Assembly: GCA_963816315.1 (NCBI GenBank)
Contig: CAWFJZ010000013.1
Location: forward strand, 1 to 64,000
Length of the DNA: 64,000 bases
Reading direction: 5' to 3'
Source: CADEEN01 sp963816315
GTDB taxonomy: Bacteria; Pseudomonadota; Gammaproteobacteria; Burkholderiales; Burkholderiaceae_C
Under the pieces are notes generated by a model. That model was not told where the DNA came from. It saw only the letters and a list, made by a program, of their open reading frames with translations, and searched no databases. Position 1 is the stretch's first letter; the number at the start of each line of letters is the position of its first letter. The position numbers and the translations under genes are program-made. Shown one piece after another: positions 17,519-25,835 of this stretch.

Positions 17519-19164
17519 CAGGCGGCCGCGCGTTGCGGCGCCATCGGCACGAACAGCGCCGCGCCGGCGCGCTGCGGCCCGAAGCGCAGCGCCATCGCCA
17601 TGAAGTGGCCGACGAAGACGAAGTGGCCGAGCGTCATCAACGCCCCGCCGACACTGCGCGCCTGCAGATACGGCAGCGTGAGCGTCACCGACTCCATGAA
17701 CGGCCGCGCTGCGTCGAGCATCGCCATGCCTTGCAGCCAGCCGCCGATCGACAGGCCGACGAAGTAGATCGCGATGCCGACCACCACCAACCAGAAGTGC
17801 AGCGCGATCAGCTTCGGGTACGGCCACTCCCAATTGAGCACGCGCGGCAGCATGAAATAGATCGCGCCGAACAGCACCATCGAGACGAAGGCATACATGC
17901 CCAGGTGCGCATGGGCGACGGTGAAGTGCGTGAAGTGGGTGACGGTGTTGATGCTGCGCAGCGATTCGAGCGAGCCCTGCACGGAAGACGCCAGGTACAT
18001 CAGCCCGCCGAGCATCATGAAGCGCAGCGTCGGCGAGTAGCGCGCCAGGTGCATCTGGCCCTGCATCGTGCCGAACTGGTTGACGCTGAAGGCCACCACC
18101 GGAATCACCATCATCACGCTCTGCACGATCGACAGCGTGGTCAGCCAGCCCGGCACCGGCCCGCCGATCAGATGGTGGCCGCCGACCTGGCCGTAGAAAA
18201 ACGCCAGCGTCCAGAAGCCGAGCAACGACAGGTTGTACGAGCGCACCGGCCGGCCGATGATCTTCGGCAGGAAGTAGTAGATCGCGCCCACCGCCACCGG
18301 CGTGAACCACAGGCCGAGCGCGTTGTGGCCGAACCACCAGTTCGTGGTGGCCTGCTGCACGCCGAAGTGCACGCCGGGCAGCTTGGCGACGACGTAGAGC
18401 AGCGCGATCCACAACAGCGAGGCGACGAAGTACCAGACGCTCACATACAGGTGCTCGACCTTGCGGTTGGCCAGCGTGAACAGCGCGCTGGCGATCACCA
18501 TCACGAAGCCGACCGCGATGAAGATGCCGATCTGCCACGGGATCTCGAGGTACTCCATGCCGTCGGTCCAGCCGATGGCGATCGCGCCGATGCCCGCGGC
18601 CACGCCGACGTTGATCAGCGTGCCGCCGAGCATCGTCCAGATGGCGCCGTAGAGCGGCGTGCGCAACAGGCGCGGCAGCAGAAAGACGATGATGCCCAGG
18701 GCGCCGTTGGTGGACCAGCCGTAGATCACGGCGTTGAGGTGCACAGTGCGGATGCGGCCGAAGGTGAGCCACGCGTCATCGACCAGCCAGTCCGGGTGGT
18801 GCAGCTTGATCGACGCGACCAAGCCGGCCACCGAACCGACCAGCAGCCAGAAGCAGGCGAAGGCGAGGAACACGAAGACCGGGAAGGCGGTCGATCGGTC
18901 GGCGGCGATGCGGTCGGCATGCTCGGTCAGGTCGGCCGGCACGACGGGGTCGCCACGCGGCGCCACGGCGGCCTGCATCGCACCTTGCTCGCCGGCCGGC
19001 AACGCAGGGTCGTCGATCTGCCCGATCTCGCCCGGCGCGAAGATGACAGACGCCGCGCGCGGATTCTCCACCAGCAGCCCCTGGCGCGAGGTCCAGATGA
19101 AGGCGAACAGGCCGATCAGCGAGACCAGGAACGCACCGAGCAGGCTGAGCAGCGCGCTGTCCAT
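17518..19164 (-). CDS. ccoN: cbb3-type cytochrome c oxidase catalytic subunit with N-terminal extension
   Basis: 548 aa. Heme-copper oxidase core of about 12 helices. Seen: low-spin heme His in RTVHLNAVIYGW, CuB His in WWFGHNALGLWF, Tyr in LAFFYGQVGGHHL at the position of the cross-linked Tyr of cbb3 oxidases, and heme His pair in FTVAHAHLGMYAF. Residues 1 to about 55 form a separate helix plus linker resembling the CcoS maturation protein, usually a separate gene; about 95 residues precede the first oxidase helix. Operator-like palindrome at 19230-19245 upstream. Operon ccoN-ccoO-cytochrome c-SCO. Confidence 0.92.
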   Translation of the reverse strand: MDSALLSLLGAFLVSLIGLFAFIWTSRQGLLVENPRAASVIFAPGEIGQIDDPALPAGEQGAMQAAVAPRGDPVVPADLTEHADRIAADRSTAFPVFVFLAFACFWLLVGSVAGLVASIKLHHPDWLVDDAWLTFGRIRTVHLNAVIYGWSTNGALGIIVFLLPRLLRTPLYGAIWTMLGGTLINVGVAAGIGAIAIGWTDGMEYLEIPWQIGIFIAVGFVMVIASALFTLANRKVEHLYVSVWYFVASLLWIALLYVVAKLPGVHFGVQQATTNWWFGHNALGLWFTPVAVGAIYYFLPKIIGRPVRSYNLSLLGFWTLAFFYGQVGGHHLIGGPVPGWLTTLSIVQSVMMVIPVVAFSVNQFGTMQGQMHLARYSPTLRFMMLGGLMYLASSVQGSLESLRSINTVTHFTHFTVAHAHLGMYAFVSMVLFGAIYFMLPRVLNWEWPYPKLIALHFWLVVVGIAIYFVGLSIGGWLQGMAMLDAARPFMESVTLTLPYLQARSVGGALMTLGHFVFVGHFMAMALRFGPQRAGAALFVPMAPQRAAA

Positions 19165-19229
19165 CAGCCTGGGTGCAAGGTGAAGACGATCGTCATCGGC
19201 GCACGGTGCGCGCGATGGGCAAGTCGGTC

Positions 19230-19245
19230 TGTGCGCTGGCGAACG
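19230..19245 (-). promoter_or_regulatory. Crp/Fnr-type operator upstream of ccoN (site a)
   Basis: TGTGCG-CTGG-CGAACG, one base off the shared palindrome, extended by TC/GA. It is centred 73 bases before the ccoN start codon. No convincing -10 box was found at the usual spacing. Confidence 0.6.
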
Positions 19246-19271
19246 GACGGCGCCGGAAGGCCCGCCCGCGA

Positions 19272-20568
19272 TCAGATCAAGTTCAGCCGCCTGGCCTGCT
19301 CGGTGAGCTCGCTGCGAAAGTCCGGGTGCGCGATGGCGATGAGTTCGCGCGCGCGTTGTTTGGCCGACTTGCCGCGCAACTGCGCCACGCCGTACTCGGT
19401 GACGACGTAGTCGATGTCGTTCTTGCTCGTGCTGACATGCGTGCCCGGCGACAGCGACGGCACGATGCGCGACAAGGTGTCGCCCTTCGCGGTGGAGGGC
19501 AAAACGATGAACGCCTTGCCGCCGCGCGAGCGGTTGGCGGCGCGCACGAAGTCCGACTGGCCGCCGGTGCCCGAGTACGGCGCATGGCCGAGGCTTTCGG
19601 AGCCGCACTGGCCGAGCAGGTCGATCTGCAAGGTGGCGTTGATCGCCACGAGGTTGTCGTTCAGGCCGGCGAGCATCGGGTCGTTGGTGAAATTCACCGG
19701 ATGGATTTCGAGCGCGGGGTTGCGATCCATGAAGCGGTACAGCTTCGCCGAACCCAGCGCAAACGTGGCGACGGTCTTGCCGGGCAGATAGTTCTTGCGC
19801 CGGTTGGTCGCGGCGCCGCTTTCGATCAGCGTCAGCAGGCCGTCGCCCATCATCTCGGTGTGGATGCCCAGGTCGTGTTTGTGCGCGAGCTGCATCACCA
19901 CCGCGTCGGGGATGCCGCCGTAGCCGATCTGCAACGTCGAGCCGTCGTCGATCAGGTCGGCCACGTACTTGCCGATGGCTGCTTGCACCGGGCCGATCTT
20001 CGGCAGACCGACTTCCAGCACCGGCTCGCTGCTTTCGACGAGCGCTGCAACCTGCGAGATGTGGACATGGCAGTTGCCGAAAGCGAACGGCACGTTCGGG
20101 TTGACCTCGAGCACCACCGCGCGCGCACGGGCGACGGCCGCCATCGTGTAGTCGGCGCCCAGGCTGAGCGCGAAGTAGCCGTGCGCATCCATCGGTGAGG
20201 CCATGCTGAAGACGACATCGGCAGGGATCAGCCCGCGTTCGATCTGGCTCGGCATCTCCGAGAAGTAGCTGGGAATGAAATCGATCCAGCCCGCCTGCCC
20301 GCCGGCGCGCGTGGCGCCACCGTAGAAGAAGGCGACGTGGCGCACGTGCGCCACCGTCTGCGGGTCGATGTAGGCGTACTTGCGCATCGCCAGGATCTGC
20401 GCCACCTTCACGTCGCGGAAATCGCGGCGCTGTTGCCGACAACTCGGCGAGCAGCGCCGGTGGCTCGCCGACGCCGGTCGGCACGATGATGAAGTCGCCG
20501 CTGTGCACCAGGCGCACGGCGTCGGCGGCGGCGACTCGCTTTTGCAGGTACTGCTGCTGGTGTGTCAT
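19272..20568 (-). pseudogene. Acetyl-CoA hydrolase/transferase family CoA-transferase, one frame break
   Basis: About 431 aa when joined. The N-terminal 48 residues (from ATG 20568, ribosome site GGAGAAAAG) run to about 20430, where a one-base shift is needed to enter the frame beginning RDFRDVKVAQ. The body shows LQIGYGGIPDAVVMQL, GTGGQSDFVRAANRS and VVTEYGVAQLRGKS, typical of the 4-hydroxybutyrate/acetate CoA-transferase branch. The product moves CoA between short acyl acids. The gene looks otherwise intact, so the break may be a sequencing error. Divergent from the next gene, sharing site b. Confidence 0.85.
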
Positions 20569-20618
20569 GCGCTTTTCTCCTTGGCCGATTGTGGACCTGC
20601 GCGCCGTGTGCGTTCGAG

Positions 20619-20634
20619 CGTGCGCTGGCGCACA
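20619..20634. promoter_or_regulatory. Crp/Fnr-type operator between CoA-transferase and 20668 gene (site b)
   Basis: CGTGCG-CTGG-CGCACA followed by GAC. The inner GTGCG-CTGG-CGCAC is a perfect dyad. It lies 51 bases before the CoA-transferase ATG and 34 bases before the rightward gene. Confidence 0.6.
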
Positions 20635-20667
20635 GACCCGTGCGTCGATGGCGCGCACCCTTGCGCG

Positions 20668-21396
20668 ATGACCTACCAGGGAACACGGGCCCGCGCGGCC
20701 GACGATGAATCGAAGCGCGTCTTCGAGGTGTCGAAGATCCGGCTGGCGGCCGATGGGCGCATCAGCCATGTGTCGTGGGCCGAAGTCGATGCGCCTTCAG
20801 ACCATGACGTGAGCGCGCCGGCCATCGTGCCGGTGGCCGACGTGGTCGATGCGATTCACGGCGGCGCGAAGGTCGCTGCCGTGTTTGCGCATTCGCACAG
20901 TCCGTTGCCCGAGCGCGTCTTCATCGTGGTCGAGCATGACGATGGCCGCGAGACGATCGGCTTCGACGGCGGGCCGTCGCCGGGCCGCGCGCTGGGTGAC
21001 GTCGAGATGCTGGATGCCGAGGCGAGCGCTGCGGACGCCGCACCGGCAAACAATCCGCGCATGGGTCGCCGCAAAACGATCAACACCTTCGCCGTGTCCA
21101 GAGTCGAGCTCGATGCCGACGGCCGCGTCGTCGCCGTGCTGTGGGGCCGCGTCGATACGGCGAACAACGCCTGGGCCACGGGCGAAGTCGTCGTGCCGGT
21201 GGCCGAGGTCATGCGGGCCTTGCGCGCCGGCGACCTGGTCTTCGCGCTGTTTCCCTCCACCCACGGCCATGTGCCTGAGCGCCGCTTCGTCGCAGTTGAC
21301 TACGACGACGGGCGCCAAGCCATCGTGCTCGAAGGCCCGGCAACGCACGAGCGCGAGATCCACGACATGGACCGGCTGGGCGCGGCGTTGCGCTGA
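20668..21396 (+). CDS. Unknown protein built from a tandem-duplicated domain
   Basis: 242 aa, acidic, no signal peptide. Two similar halves of about 80 residues: residues 18-100 (FEVSKIRLAADGRISHVSWA ... IVVEHDDGRETIGFDGG) and 138-225 (FAVSRVELDADGRVVAVLWG ... VAVDYDDGRQAIVLEG). Each has ADGR-hV, VPVADVh/VPVAEVM, VxAxFxxxH, PERxFhxVxxDDGR. A linker rich in alanine and aspartate joins them. The repeated unit recalls DUF3892-like beta proteins but the family was not identified. ATG 20668. Confidence 0.75.
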   Translation: MTYQGTRARAADDESKRVFEVSKIRLAADGRISHVSWAEVDAPSDHDVSAPAIVPVADVVDAIHGGAKVAAVFAHSHSPLPERVFIVVEHDDGRETIGFDGGPSPGRALGDVEMLDAEASAADAAPANNPRMGRRKTINTFAVSRVELDADGRVVAVLWGRVDTANNAWATGEVVVPVAEVMRALRAGDLVFALFPSTHGHVPERRFVAVDYDDGRQAIVLEGPATHEREIHDMDRLGAALR

Positions 21397-21450
21397 GGTA
21401 CGCCCGGCCGGCCCCTCGCCACCGTCATTTGTCCGCTGGTCCTGAATCCC

Positions 21451-21470
21451 TGTGTTCGATAGCGAACACA
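21451..21470 (+). promoter_or_regulatory. Perfect Crp/Fnr-type operator and promoter of the first crp-like gene (site c)
   Basis: TGTGTTCG-ATAG-CGAACACA is a perfect 8-4-8 palindrome. TATAGT at 21490-21495 is a good -10 box; the implied start near 21502 puts the palindrome centre at -41.5, the class II position where an activator touches RNA polymerase. It precedes the Crp/Fnr gene, so autoregulation is likely. Confidence 0.78.
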
Positions 21471-21567
21471 AGCCGCGGCGTGGCGAGCCTATAGTAGAGG
21501 TGGATGAAGCGGCGCATCGATAGGGTATCGATCGCACGCCGAGCCGCACTCCACGAGGCATGCGCCG

Positions 21568-22287
21568 ATGGCCAGTTCCCCCAACCCGCGAAACAACCAG
21601 TTGCTCGCCGCGCTGCCCGACGGCGAGTGGCAGCGCTGGCAGCCGCATCTCGAAGCGGTGACGCTGACGCTAGGCCAGGTGCTCTACGAGTCCGGCGACA
21701 CGCTGGGCTACGTCTATTTCCCGACCACCGCCATCGTCTCGCTGCTCTACGTGATGGAAGACGGCGCGTCGGCCGAGATCGCCGTCGTCGGCATGGAAGG
21801 CATGGTCGGCGTCTCGCTGTTCATGGGCGGCCAGTCCACGCCGAGCCGCGCCGTGGTGCAGAGCGCCGGGCAGGGCTTTCGGCTTCGCGCGCAGATCATG
21901 AAGGAAGAGTTTGACCGCGCCGGCCCGGTGCTGCACCTGCTGTTGCGCTACACCCAGGCGTTGATCACGCAGATGGCGCAAACGGCAGTCTGCAACCGCC
22001 ACCACACGCTCGACCAGCAGCTCTGCCGCTGGCTGCTGCTGAGCCTGGACCGCCTGCGCGGCAACGAACTGGTGATGACGCAGGAGCTGATCGCCAACAT
22101 GCTCGGCGTGCGCCGCGAGGGCGTCACCGAGGGCGCGACCAAGCTGCAGAAAGCCGGGCTCATCAAATACGCCCGCGGCCACATCACCGTGCTCGATCGC
22201 CCGGGTCTGGAGCAAGCCACCTGCGAGTGTTATGCCGTGGTCAAGAAGGAATACGACCGGCTGCTGCCGGCCACGCCCGCAATCTGA
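21568..22287 (+). CDS. Crp/Fnr family transcriptional regulator (first)
   Basis: 239 aa. N-terminal cyclic-nucleotide-binding-like beta barrel (LTLGQVLYESGDTLGYVYFP), dimer helix, then a winged helix-turn-helix with recognition segment LGVRREGVTEGATKLQ. Aligned to E. coli CRP, the Arg180 and Glu181 contact positions are kept (RRE) and Arg185 is replaced. No N-terminal cysteine cluster, so it is not an FNR-type iron-sulfur sensor; the ligand is unknown. Cys residues occur in AVCNRHH, QLCRW and TCEC. ATG 21568. The promoter holds site c. Confidence 0.9.
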   Translation: MASSPNPRNNQLLAALPDGEWQRWQPHLEAVTLTLGQVLYESGDTLGYVYFPTTAIVSLLYVMEDGASAEIAVVGMEGMVGVSLFMGGQSTPSRAVVQSAGQGFRLRAQIMKEEFDRAGPVLHLLLRYTQALITQMAQTAVCNRHHTLDQQLCRWLLLSLDRLRGNELVMTQELIANMLGVRREGVTEGATKLQKAGLIKYARGHITVLDRPGLEQATCECYAVVKKEYDRLLPATPAI

Positions 22288-22339
22288 GCGCACCCGCGTG
22301 TGTTGCCCGGCGCACCGGCGCACAGGCCGAGCGGTGCGC

Positions 22340-22816
22340 TCAGTACTTCACGGCGATCTTCTCCATCTGCGCCTTGGTCACCGCCGGCACATCGCCACGC
22401 GGTTCCCAGCGGTTGAGGTTCCAGGCGCCGTTGCCGACCCAGGCCTTGACCAGCTTCAGGTTGGTGGCGCGCTCGGCCTCGGTCGCGCCGAGGTACTGGT
22501 GCATGTTGCCCGGCTTGCCGCCGCCATAAGCGCTGCTGCCGTCGTCGAGCCGGCGCATCAGCGCGCCGGTATCGGGCCAGGCGATGAAGGCGATGAAGCG
22601 CTCGTAGGAGTCCATGCGCGGACCCTGCGACTTTGCGGCGTAGCCCTTTTCATCGAGCAGAAAGTCGGCCCGCTCAGGCGACTGCGCGCCGTGGCAGGCA
22701 ATGCACTTGTTTTGCCACAGCGCTGCAATCTGGCCACGGTAGGTCACCTCTTGCGCGACGGCCGATCCCGTCGTTGTCAACAAGACCATTGCCAATGCCA
22801 TCCCTTGCTTGTGCAC
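22340..22816 (-). CDS. Exported monoheme cytochrome c-like protein
   Basis: 158 aa. Signal peptide (MALAMVLLTTTGSAVAQ) then CIACH heme site in LWQNKCIACHGAQSPERADF, and candidate Met ligands in PGNMHQYLG. WPDTGALMRRLDD and AWNLNRWEPRGDVPAV are conserved-looking blocks of a small periplasmic cytochrome. The start is GTG 22816, with GGAGGA six bases upstream; an overlapping ATG is out of frame. Site d lies upstream. Electron carrier role is inferred from the heme motif. Confidence 0.82.
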   Translation of the reverse strand: MHKQGMALAMVLLTTTGSAVAQEVTYRGQIAALWQNKCIACHGAQSPERADFLLDEKGYAAKSQGPRMDSYERFIAFIAWPDTGALMRRLDDGSSAYGGGKPGNMHQYLGATEAERATNLKLVKAWVGNGAWNLNRWEPRGDVPAVTKAQMEKIAVKY

Positions 22817-22873
22817 ATGTCCTCCATTGGGCGCTGTGAAACGGCAACTCTCGGCCCGGCATGCGCGGCTGTC

Positions 22874-22889
22874 TGTTCGCTGTCGCACG
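22874..22889 (-). promoter_or_regulatory. Crp/Fnr-type operator upstream of the cytochrome c gene (site d)
   Basis: TGTTCG-CTGT-CGCACG, preceded by GTC, one base off the shared palindrome. It is centred 65 bases before the GTG start at 22816. It lies between that gene and cbpM. No clear -10 box. Confidence 0.55.
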
Positions 22890-22909
22890 AAAGCCTGACG
22901 ACGAAGCGT

Positions 22910-23224
22910 TCACGGCGCGTCGAGGCCGGCGCGGTGCAACGCCGTGCGCAGGCGCTCGACCTCGTCGATCAGCTCCAGCATCACAGCCACGCTTTGCAGG
23001 TTGGCTTCGAAGTCGCGCTGCAGTCGGCGGATGCGGCGCACGCGGGCCAGCGCTTCGCCGCTGAAGCGCCAGGCCGGTTGCTGCGCGACGGGCTCGACCA
23101 GTCCTTCATCGACCAGCACGCGAACGAACTCGACCTCGGTGTCGCAGGCTGCGGCGAAGGCTTCGAGGTCGAGCGCCTGGTCGTCGGTGAGGCATACGCC
23201 GAGGGCAACAGAAGTCGTGTTCAT
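22910..23224 (-). CDS. cbpM: CbpM-type chaperone modulator
   Basis: 104 aa, MerR-like helical fold. In E. coli CbpM binds the J-domain of CbpA and inhibits it. Seen: LTDDQALDLEAFAAACDTEVEFV, then RVRRIRRLQRDFEANLQSVAVMLELIDEVERLR in part, the helical C-terminal half of the family. Lies 10 bases downstream of cbpA on the same strand, the standard cbpA-cbpM operon. Confidence 0.92.
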   Translation of the reverse strand: MNTTSVALGVCLTDDQALDLEAFAAACDTEVEFVRVLVDEGLVEPVAQQPAWRFSGEALARVRRIRRLQRDFEANLQSVAVMLELIDEVERLRTALHRAGLDAP

Positions 23225-23234
23225 GCGTCGGCTC

Positions 23235-24170
23235 CTAGTCCACTGAAATTGCGCGCGGATCGAAGGCCAGGTCTTGTGCCATGCGCTGGTAGGCGGCGCG
23301 CGCCTTGTCGTCGGCGGCCGGCGGCAGCACGACTTGCAAGGTCACGTACAGATCGCCCGGTGTGCTGCTGGGGATGCCGCGGCCGCGAATGCGCAGCTTG
23401 CGGCCGCCTTGCGAGCCGACGGGCACGGTCATCTCGACCTCGCCATCGGGCGTCGGCACCTTGACCGACGCGCCGAGCGCGGCTTCCCACGGCGCGACGC
23501 GCAGCGTGTAGTACAGGTCGCGGCCATCGACGCGCCACAGCGCATGCGGCGCAAACGCGATCTCGAGGTAGATGTCGCCGCGCGGCCCGTCGCCCAAACC
23601 GGCTGAACCCTGGCCGGCCAGACGCAGTTGTTGCCCGGCGCGAATGCCCTTCGGGATGCCGACCTGCAGCGTGCGCTCGCGCAGCGCAACGTTGCCCGCC
23701 GCGTCCATCTCCGGGCTGTGCAGCGTGATCTCTCGCGTCGCGCCGTGGAACGCGTCTTCCAGTGGCACGACGATCTTGGCGTGGTGGTCTTGCCCGCGCG
23801 TGGCGCGCGCCGATGCACCGCCGCGCCGCGCAGCGCCGAACAGCGCTTCGAAGAACGCGCTGTGGTCTGCTGCGTCGCCAAAGCCGTCGGGCGCGCCGCT
23901 GAACTCGAAGCCGCTGTCCCAGCCCGGCGGCGGCTGGAAGGGCTGACCGCTCGGCGCACCCTGCCGGACGCGGTCGTAGGCAGCGCGCTTTTCCTTGTCG
24001 CGCAGCACTTCCTGTGCCTCGTTCAATTCCTGCATGCGCGCAGACGCGTCGGCGGCCTTGCTGATGTCCGGGTGGTGCTTGCGTGCCAGGCGTCGGAACG
24101 CCTTCTTGATCTCGTCCTCGCTGGCCGTCGGCTCGACGCCGAGCACCTTGTAGTAGTCCTTGAACTCCAT
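23235..24170 (-). CDS. cbpA: CbpA-type DnaJ co-chaperone
   Basis: 311 aa. J-domain at residues 1-70 with the essential HPD (KHHPDIS), a glycine/phenylalanine-poor linker, then two C-terminal substrate-binding beta domains (ITLHSPEMDAAGNVALRERT, GDIYLEIAF, LYYTLRVAPWEAALG). It lacks the zinc-finger of DnaJ, as expected for CbpA. It stimulates DnaK under stress. Divergent from the BON protein gene; site e lies between them. Confidence 0.95.
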   Translation of the reverse strand: MEFKDYYKVLGVEPTASEDEIKKAFRRLARKHHPDISKAADASARMQELNEAQEVLRDKEKRAAYDRVRQGAPSGQPFQPPPGWDSGFEFSGAPDGFGDAADHSAFFEALFGAARRGGASARATRGQDHHAKIVVPLEDAFHGATREITLHSPEMDAAGNVALRERTLQVGIPKGIRAGQQLRLAGQGSAGLGDGPRGDIYLEIAFAPHALWRVDGRDLYYTLRVAPWEAALGASVKVPTPDGEVEMTVPVGSQGGRKLRIRGRGIPSSTPGDLYVTLQVVLPPAADDKARAAYQRMAQDLAFDPRAISVD

Positions 24171-24276
24171 GGCGTGCGCTTTCGGTTTGTCGCGGTCTCA
24201 TCTCAACGAAGTATGCGGCGGCACGGCGCTCGGGTGGGCGCTTTCTTGATGCAGATCAGCAAACGTGCATCGCTTG

Positions 24277-24292
24277 TGTTCGTCAGCGCACA
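24277..24292. promoter_or_regulatory. Crp/Fnr-type operator between cbpA and the BON gene (site e)
   Basis: TGTTCG-TCAG-CGCACA, extended to TGTGTTCG/CGCACAGA. It is preceded by CGCT as in site i, giving two nearly identical 20-base copies. A CACACT box lies 32 bases downstream of its centre toward the BON gene, the same spacing as at site c. Confidence 0.7.
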
Positions 24293-24376
24293 GAGTGCGG
24301 CACAGTGTTCTTCCACACTGCGAGCGGCTGTTCCCGAAGTTCGCTGACGGACACCATCAACTTCGAAAGACTCACC

Positions 24377-24691
24377 ATGAACACTCGCCAAACCGTGGCC
24401 TGCGCCGCTGCCGCGCTTGCCTTGCTCACCGTCTCCGGTTGTGCCGTGACGCGGGGCCAGGAAAGCGTCGGCGCGTACATCGACGACGCCACGATCACCA
24501 CCCAGGTGAAGAGCCGCTTCGTCGAGAACAAGGCAGTCGATGCGGCCAGCATCAAGGTCGAAACGCTCAACGGCACCGTGATGTTGTCGGGCTTTGCCAA
24601 GAGCGCCACCGAAAGAAACTCCGCCGAAGCGATCGCGCGCAATGTCAACGGCGTGAAGTCGGTGAAGAACGAAATCGCCGTGCGGCCTTGA
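24377..24691 (+). CDS. BON-domain lipoprotein (OsmY-like)
   Basis: 104 aa. Lipoprotein signal ending LLTVSGCAV (lipobox LTVSGC, Cys22 region), then one BON domain: DDATITTQVKSRFVENKAVD, IKVETLNGTVMLSGFAKS, VNGVKSVKNEIAV. BON proteins attach to membranes and are typically induced by osmotic or stationary-phase stress. ATG 24377. The DUF3309 gene follows after 30 bases, probably in the same transcript. Confidence 0.92.
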   Translation: MNTRQTVACAAAALALLTVSGCAVTRGQESVGAYIDDATITTQVKSRFVENKAVDAASIKVETLNGTVMLSGFAKSATERNSAEAIARNVNGVKSVKNEIAVRP

Positions 24692-24721
24692 GGCGCCTCA
24701 CCACCGTCCGAGGAGAACTGC

Positions 24722-24880
24722 ATGAGCCTGGGCACCATCCTGCTGATCGTCCTGATCCTGATGCTGATCGGCGTCATTCCCACCTGGCCGCACAGCAAGA
24801 GCTGGGGTTATGCGCCCAGCGGCGTGGTGGGCCTGGTCGTGTTGATCATCCTCGTGCTGTTGCTGATGGGGCGGCTGTAG
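24722..24880 (+). CDS. DUF3309 family small membrane protein
   Basis: 52 aa. Two hydrophobic helices, GTILLIVLILMLIGVI and VVGLVVLIILVLLLMG, joined by PTWPHSKSWGYAPSG, the conserved DUF3309 linker with WPxSxxWGYxPSG. Good ribosome site GAGGAGAA upstream of ATG 24722. The family has no known function but is often stress-induced. It follows the BON gene. Confidence 0.9.
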   Translation: MSLGTILLIVLILMLIGVIPTWPHSKSWGYAPSGVVGLVVLIILVLLLMGRL

Positions 24881-24886
24881 GACGGG

Positions 24887-25783
24887 CTAGCGGTGTTCGG
24901 TCGTCAGAGCCTGCACCGGCGCTTCGAGCGGCTCCTTGCCGATGCGCTCGAACTCCGCAATCACCTGCGCGCCGAGCAGCAACAACGTTGCCGCCAGCTC
25001 CAGGCTGAGCAGCACCGCGATCGCCGTCGTCAGCGAGCCATAGACGAAGCCGATCTGCGACAGCGTGGCGAAGTACCACACCAGCACATGGCGCGAAATC
25101 TCCCACAGCACGGCCGCCGTCACGCCGCCGATGAGCGCATGCGACAGCGACAGCCGGCCCACCGGCATCACCAGGTAGATCGATGTCAGCACGAAGATCT
25201 CGCCGGCCAGGCCCATCAGGTAGAGCAGCAGGCGCGACATACCGCCCAGCGACCAGCTGCGGCCGAACCAGACGACGCGCTCCTCGCCCAACGCCTGCAA
25301 GTTGCCGGCCACCAGCGTCACCAGCAGCAGGCCGACGCCGAGACAGACGATGTAGAGGTACGGCATCACCAGCGAGACCAGCGCGTGGCGCCGGCGCGTG
25401 GCCACGCGATGGTGGAAGATCACCGACATCGCGTTTTCGAGCACGGTGAACGCGAGCGAGCTGAAGAACAGCATCGTCGCCAGCAGCACCCAGCCGAGCA
25501 CGTCGCGGTGCGCCATGAAGTTGGCCAGCTCGGCGACGATGGCCTTGGACTGCCCCGGCACCAGCCATTCGAGATAGCGGCCGAGCGTGGCCAGCAGCTC
25601 GGTCTGGTCGATCACGTGCGACAGCGCAATCACCGACAGGATCATCATCGGCACCAGCGACAGCAGTGCGTAGTACGCCACCGCACCGGCCAGCAGCAGG
25701 CCCTGGTTGGCGCGAAACGCCTTCAGCGTCTGGGCCACGAAAGCCCAGGGGTGGGCGACGATTTTCGCAGCGGCGCCGGTCAT
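24887..25783 (-). CDS. YihY/BrkB family inner-membrane protein
   Basis: About 298 aa, six membrane segments (for example LLLAGAVAYYALLSLVPMMI, ALIGGVTAAVLWEISRHVL). The FRANQGLLLAGAVAYYALLS start is the YihY signature. Function unproven; once thought to be ribonuclease BN. ATG 25783 is used; GTG 25792 is also in frame. The AATAGT box at 25795-25800 (minus strand) would place the transcript start only a few bases before ATG 25783, so the mRNA may be nearly leaderless. Confidence 0.9.
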   Translation of the reverse strand: MTGAAAKIVAHPWAFVAQTLKAFRANQGLLLAGAVAYYALLSLVPMMILSVIALSHVIDQTELLATLGRYLEWLVPGQSKAIVAELANFMAHRDVLGWVLLATMLFFSSLAFTVLENAMSVIFHHRVATRRRHALVSLVMPYLYIVCLGVGLLLVTLVAGNLQALGEERVVWFGRSWSLGGMSRLLLYLMGLAGEIFVLTSIYLVMPVGRLSLSHALIGGVTAAVLWEISRHVLVWYFATLSQIGFVYGSLTTAIAVLLSLELAATLLLLGAQVIAEFERIGKEPLEAPVQALTTEHR

Positions 25784-25819
25784 GAGTGCCACAAACTATT
25801 CCCGGCCGACAACCGGGTC

Positions 25820-25835
25820 TGTGCGTTGTCGAACA
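25820..25835 (-). promoter_or_regulatory. Crp/Fnr-type operator upstream of yihY (site f)
   Basis: TGTGCG-TTGT-CGAACA with GTC and GAC on its flanks, so the dyad spans 25817-25838 with a single mismatched pair. AATAGT on the minus strand (25795-25800) is centred 30 bases downstream, close to class II spacing. Confidence 0.72.

Noticed and set aside
17533..19410. Long rightward frame across ccoN
   Set aside because: Composition is His/Arg/Asp repeats typical of an antisense shadow of a membrane protein gene.
22299..22318. TGTGTTGCCCGGCGCACCGG as an operator copy
   Set aside because: Half-sites do not align with the four-base spacer, and it is downstream of the first crp-like gene.
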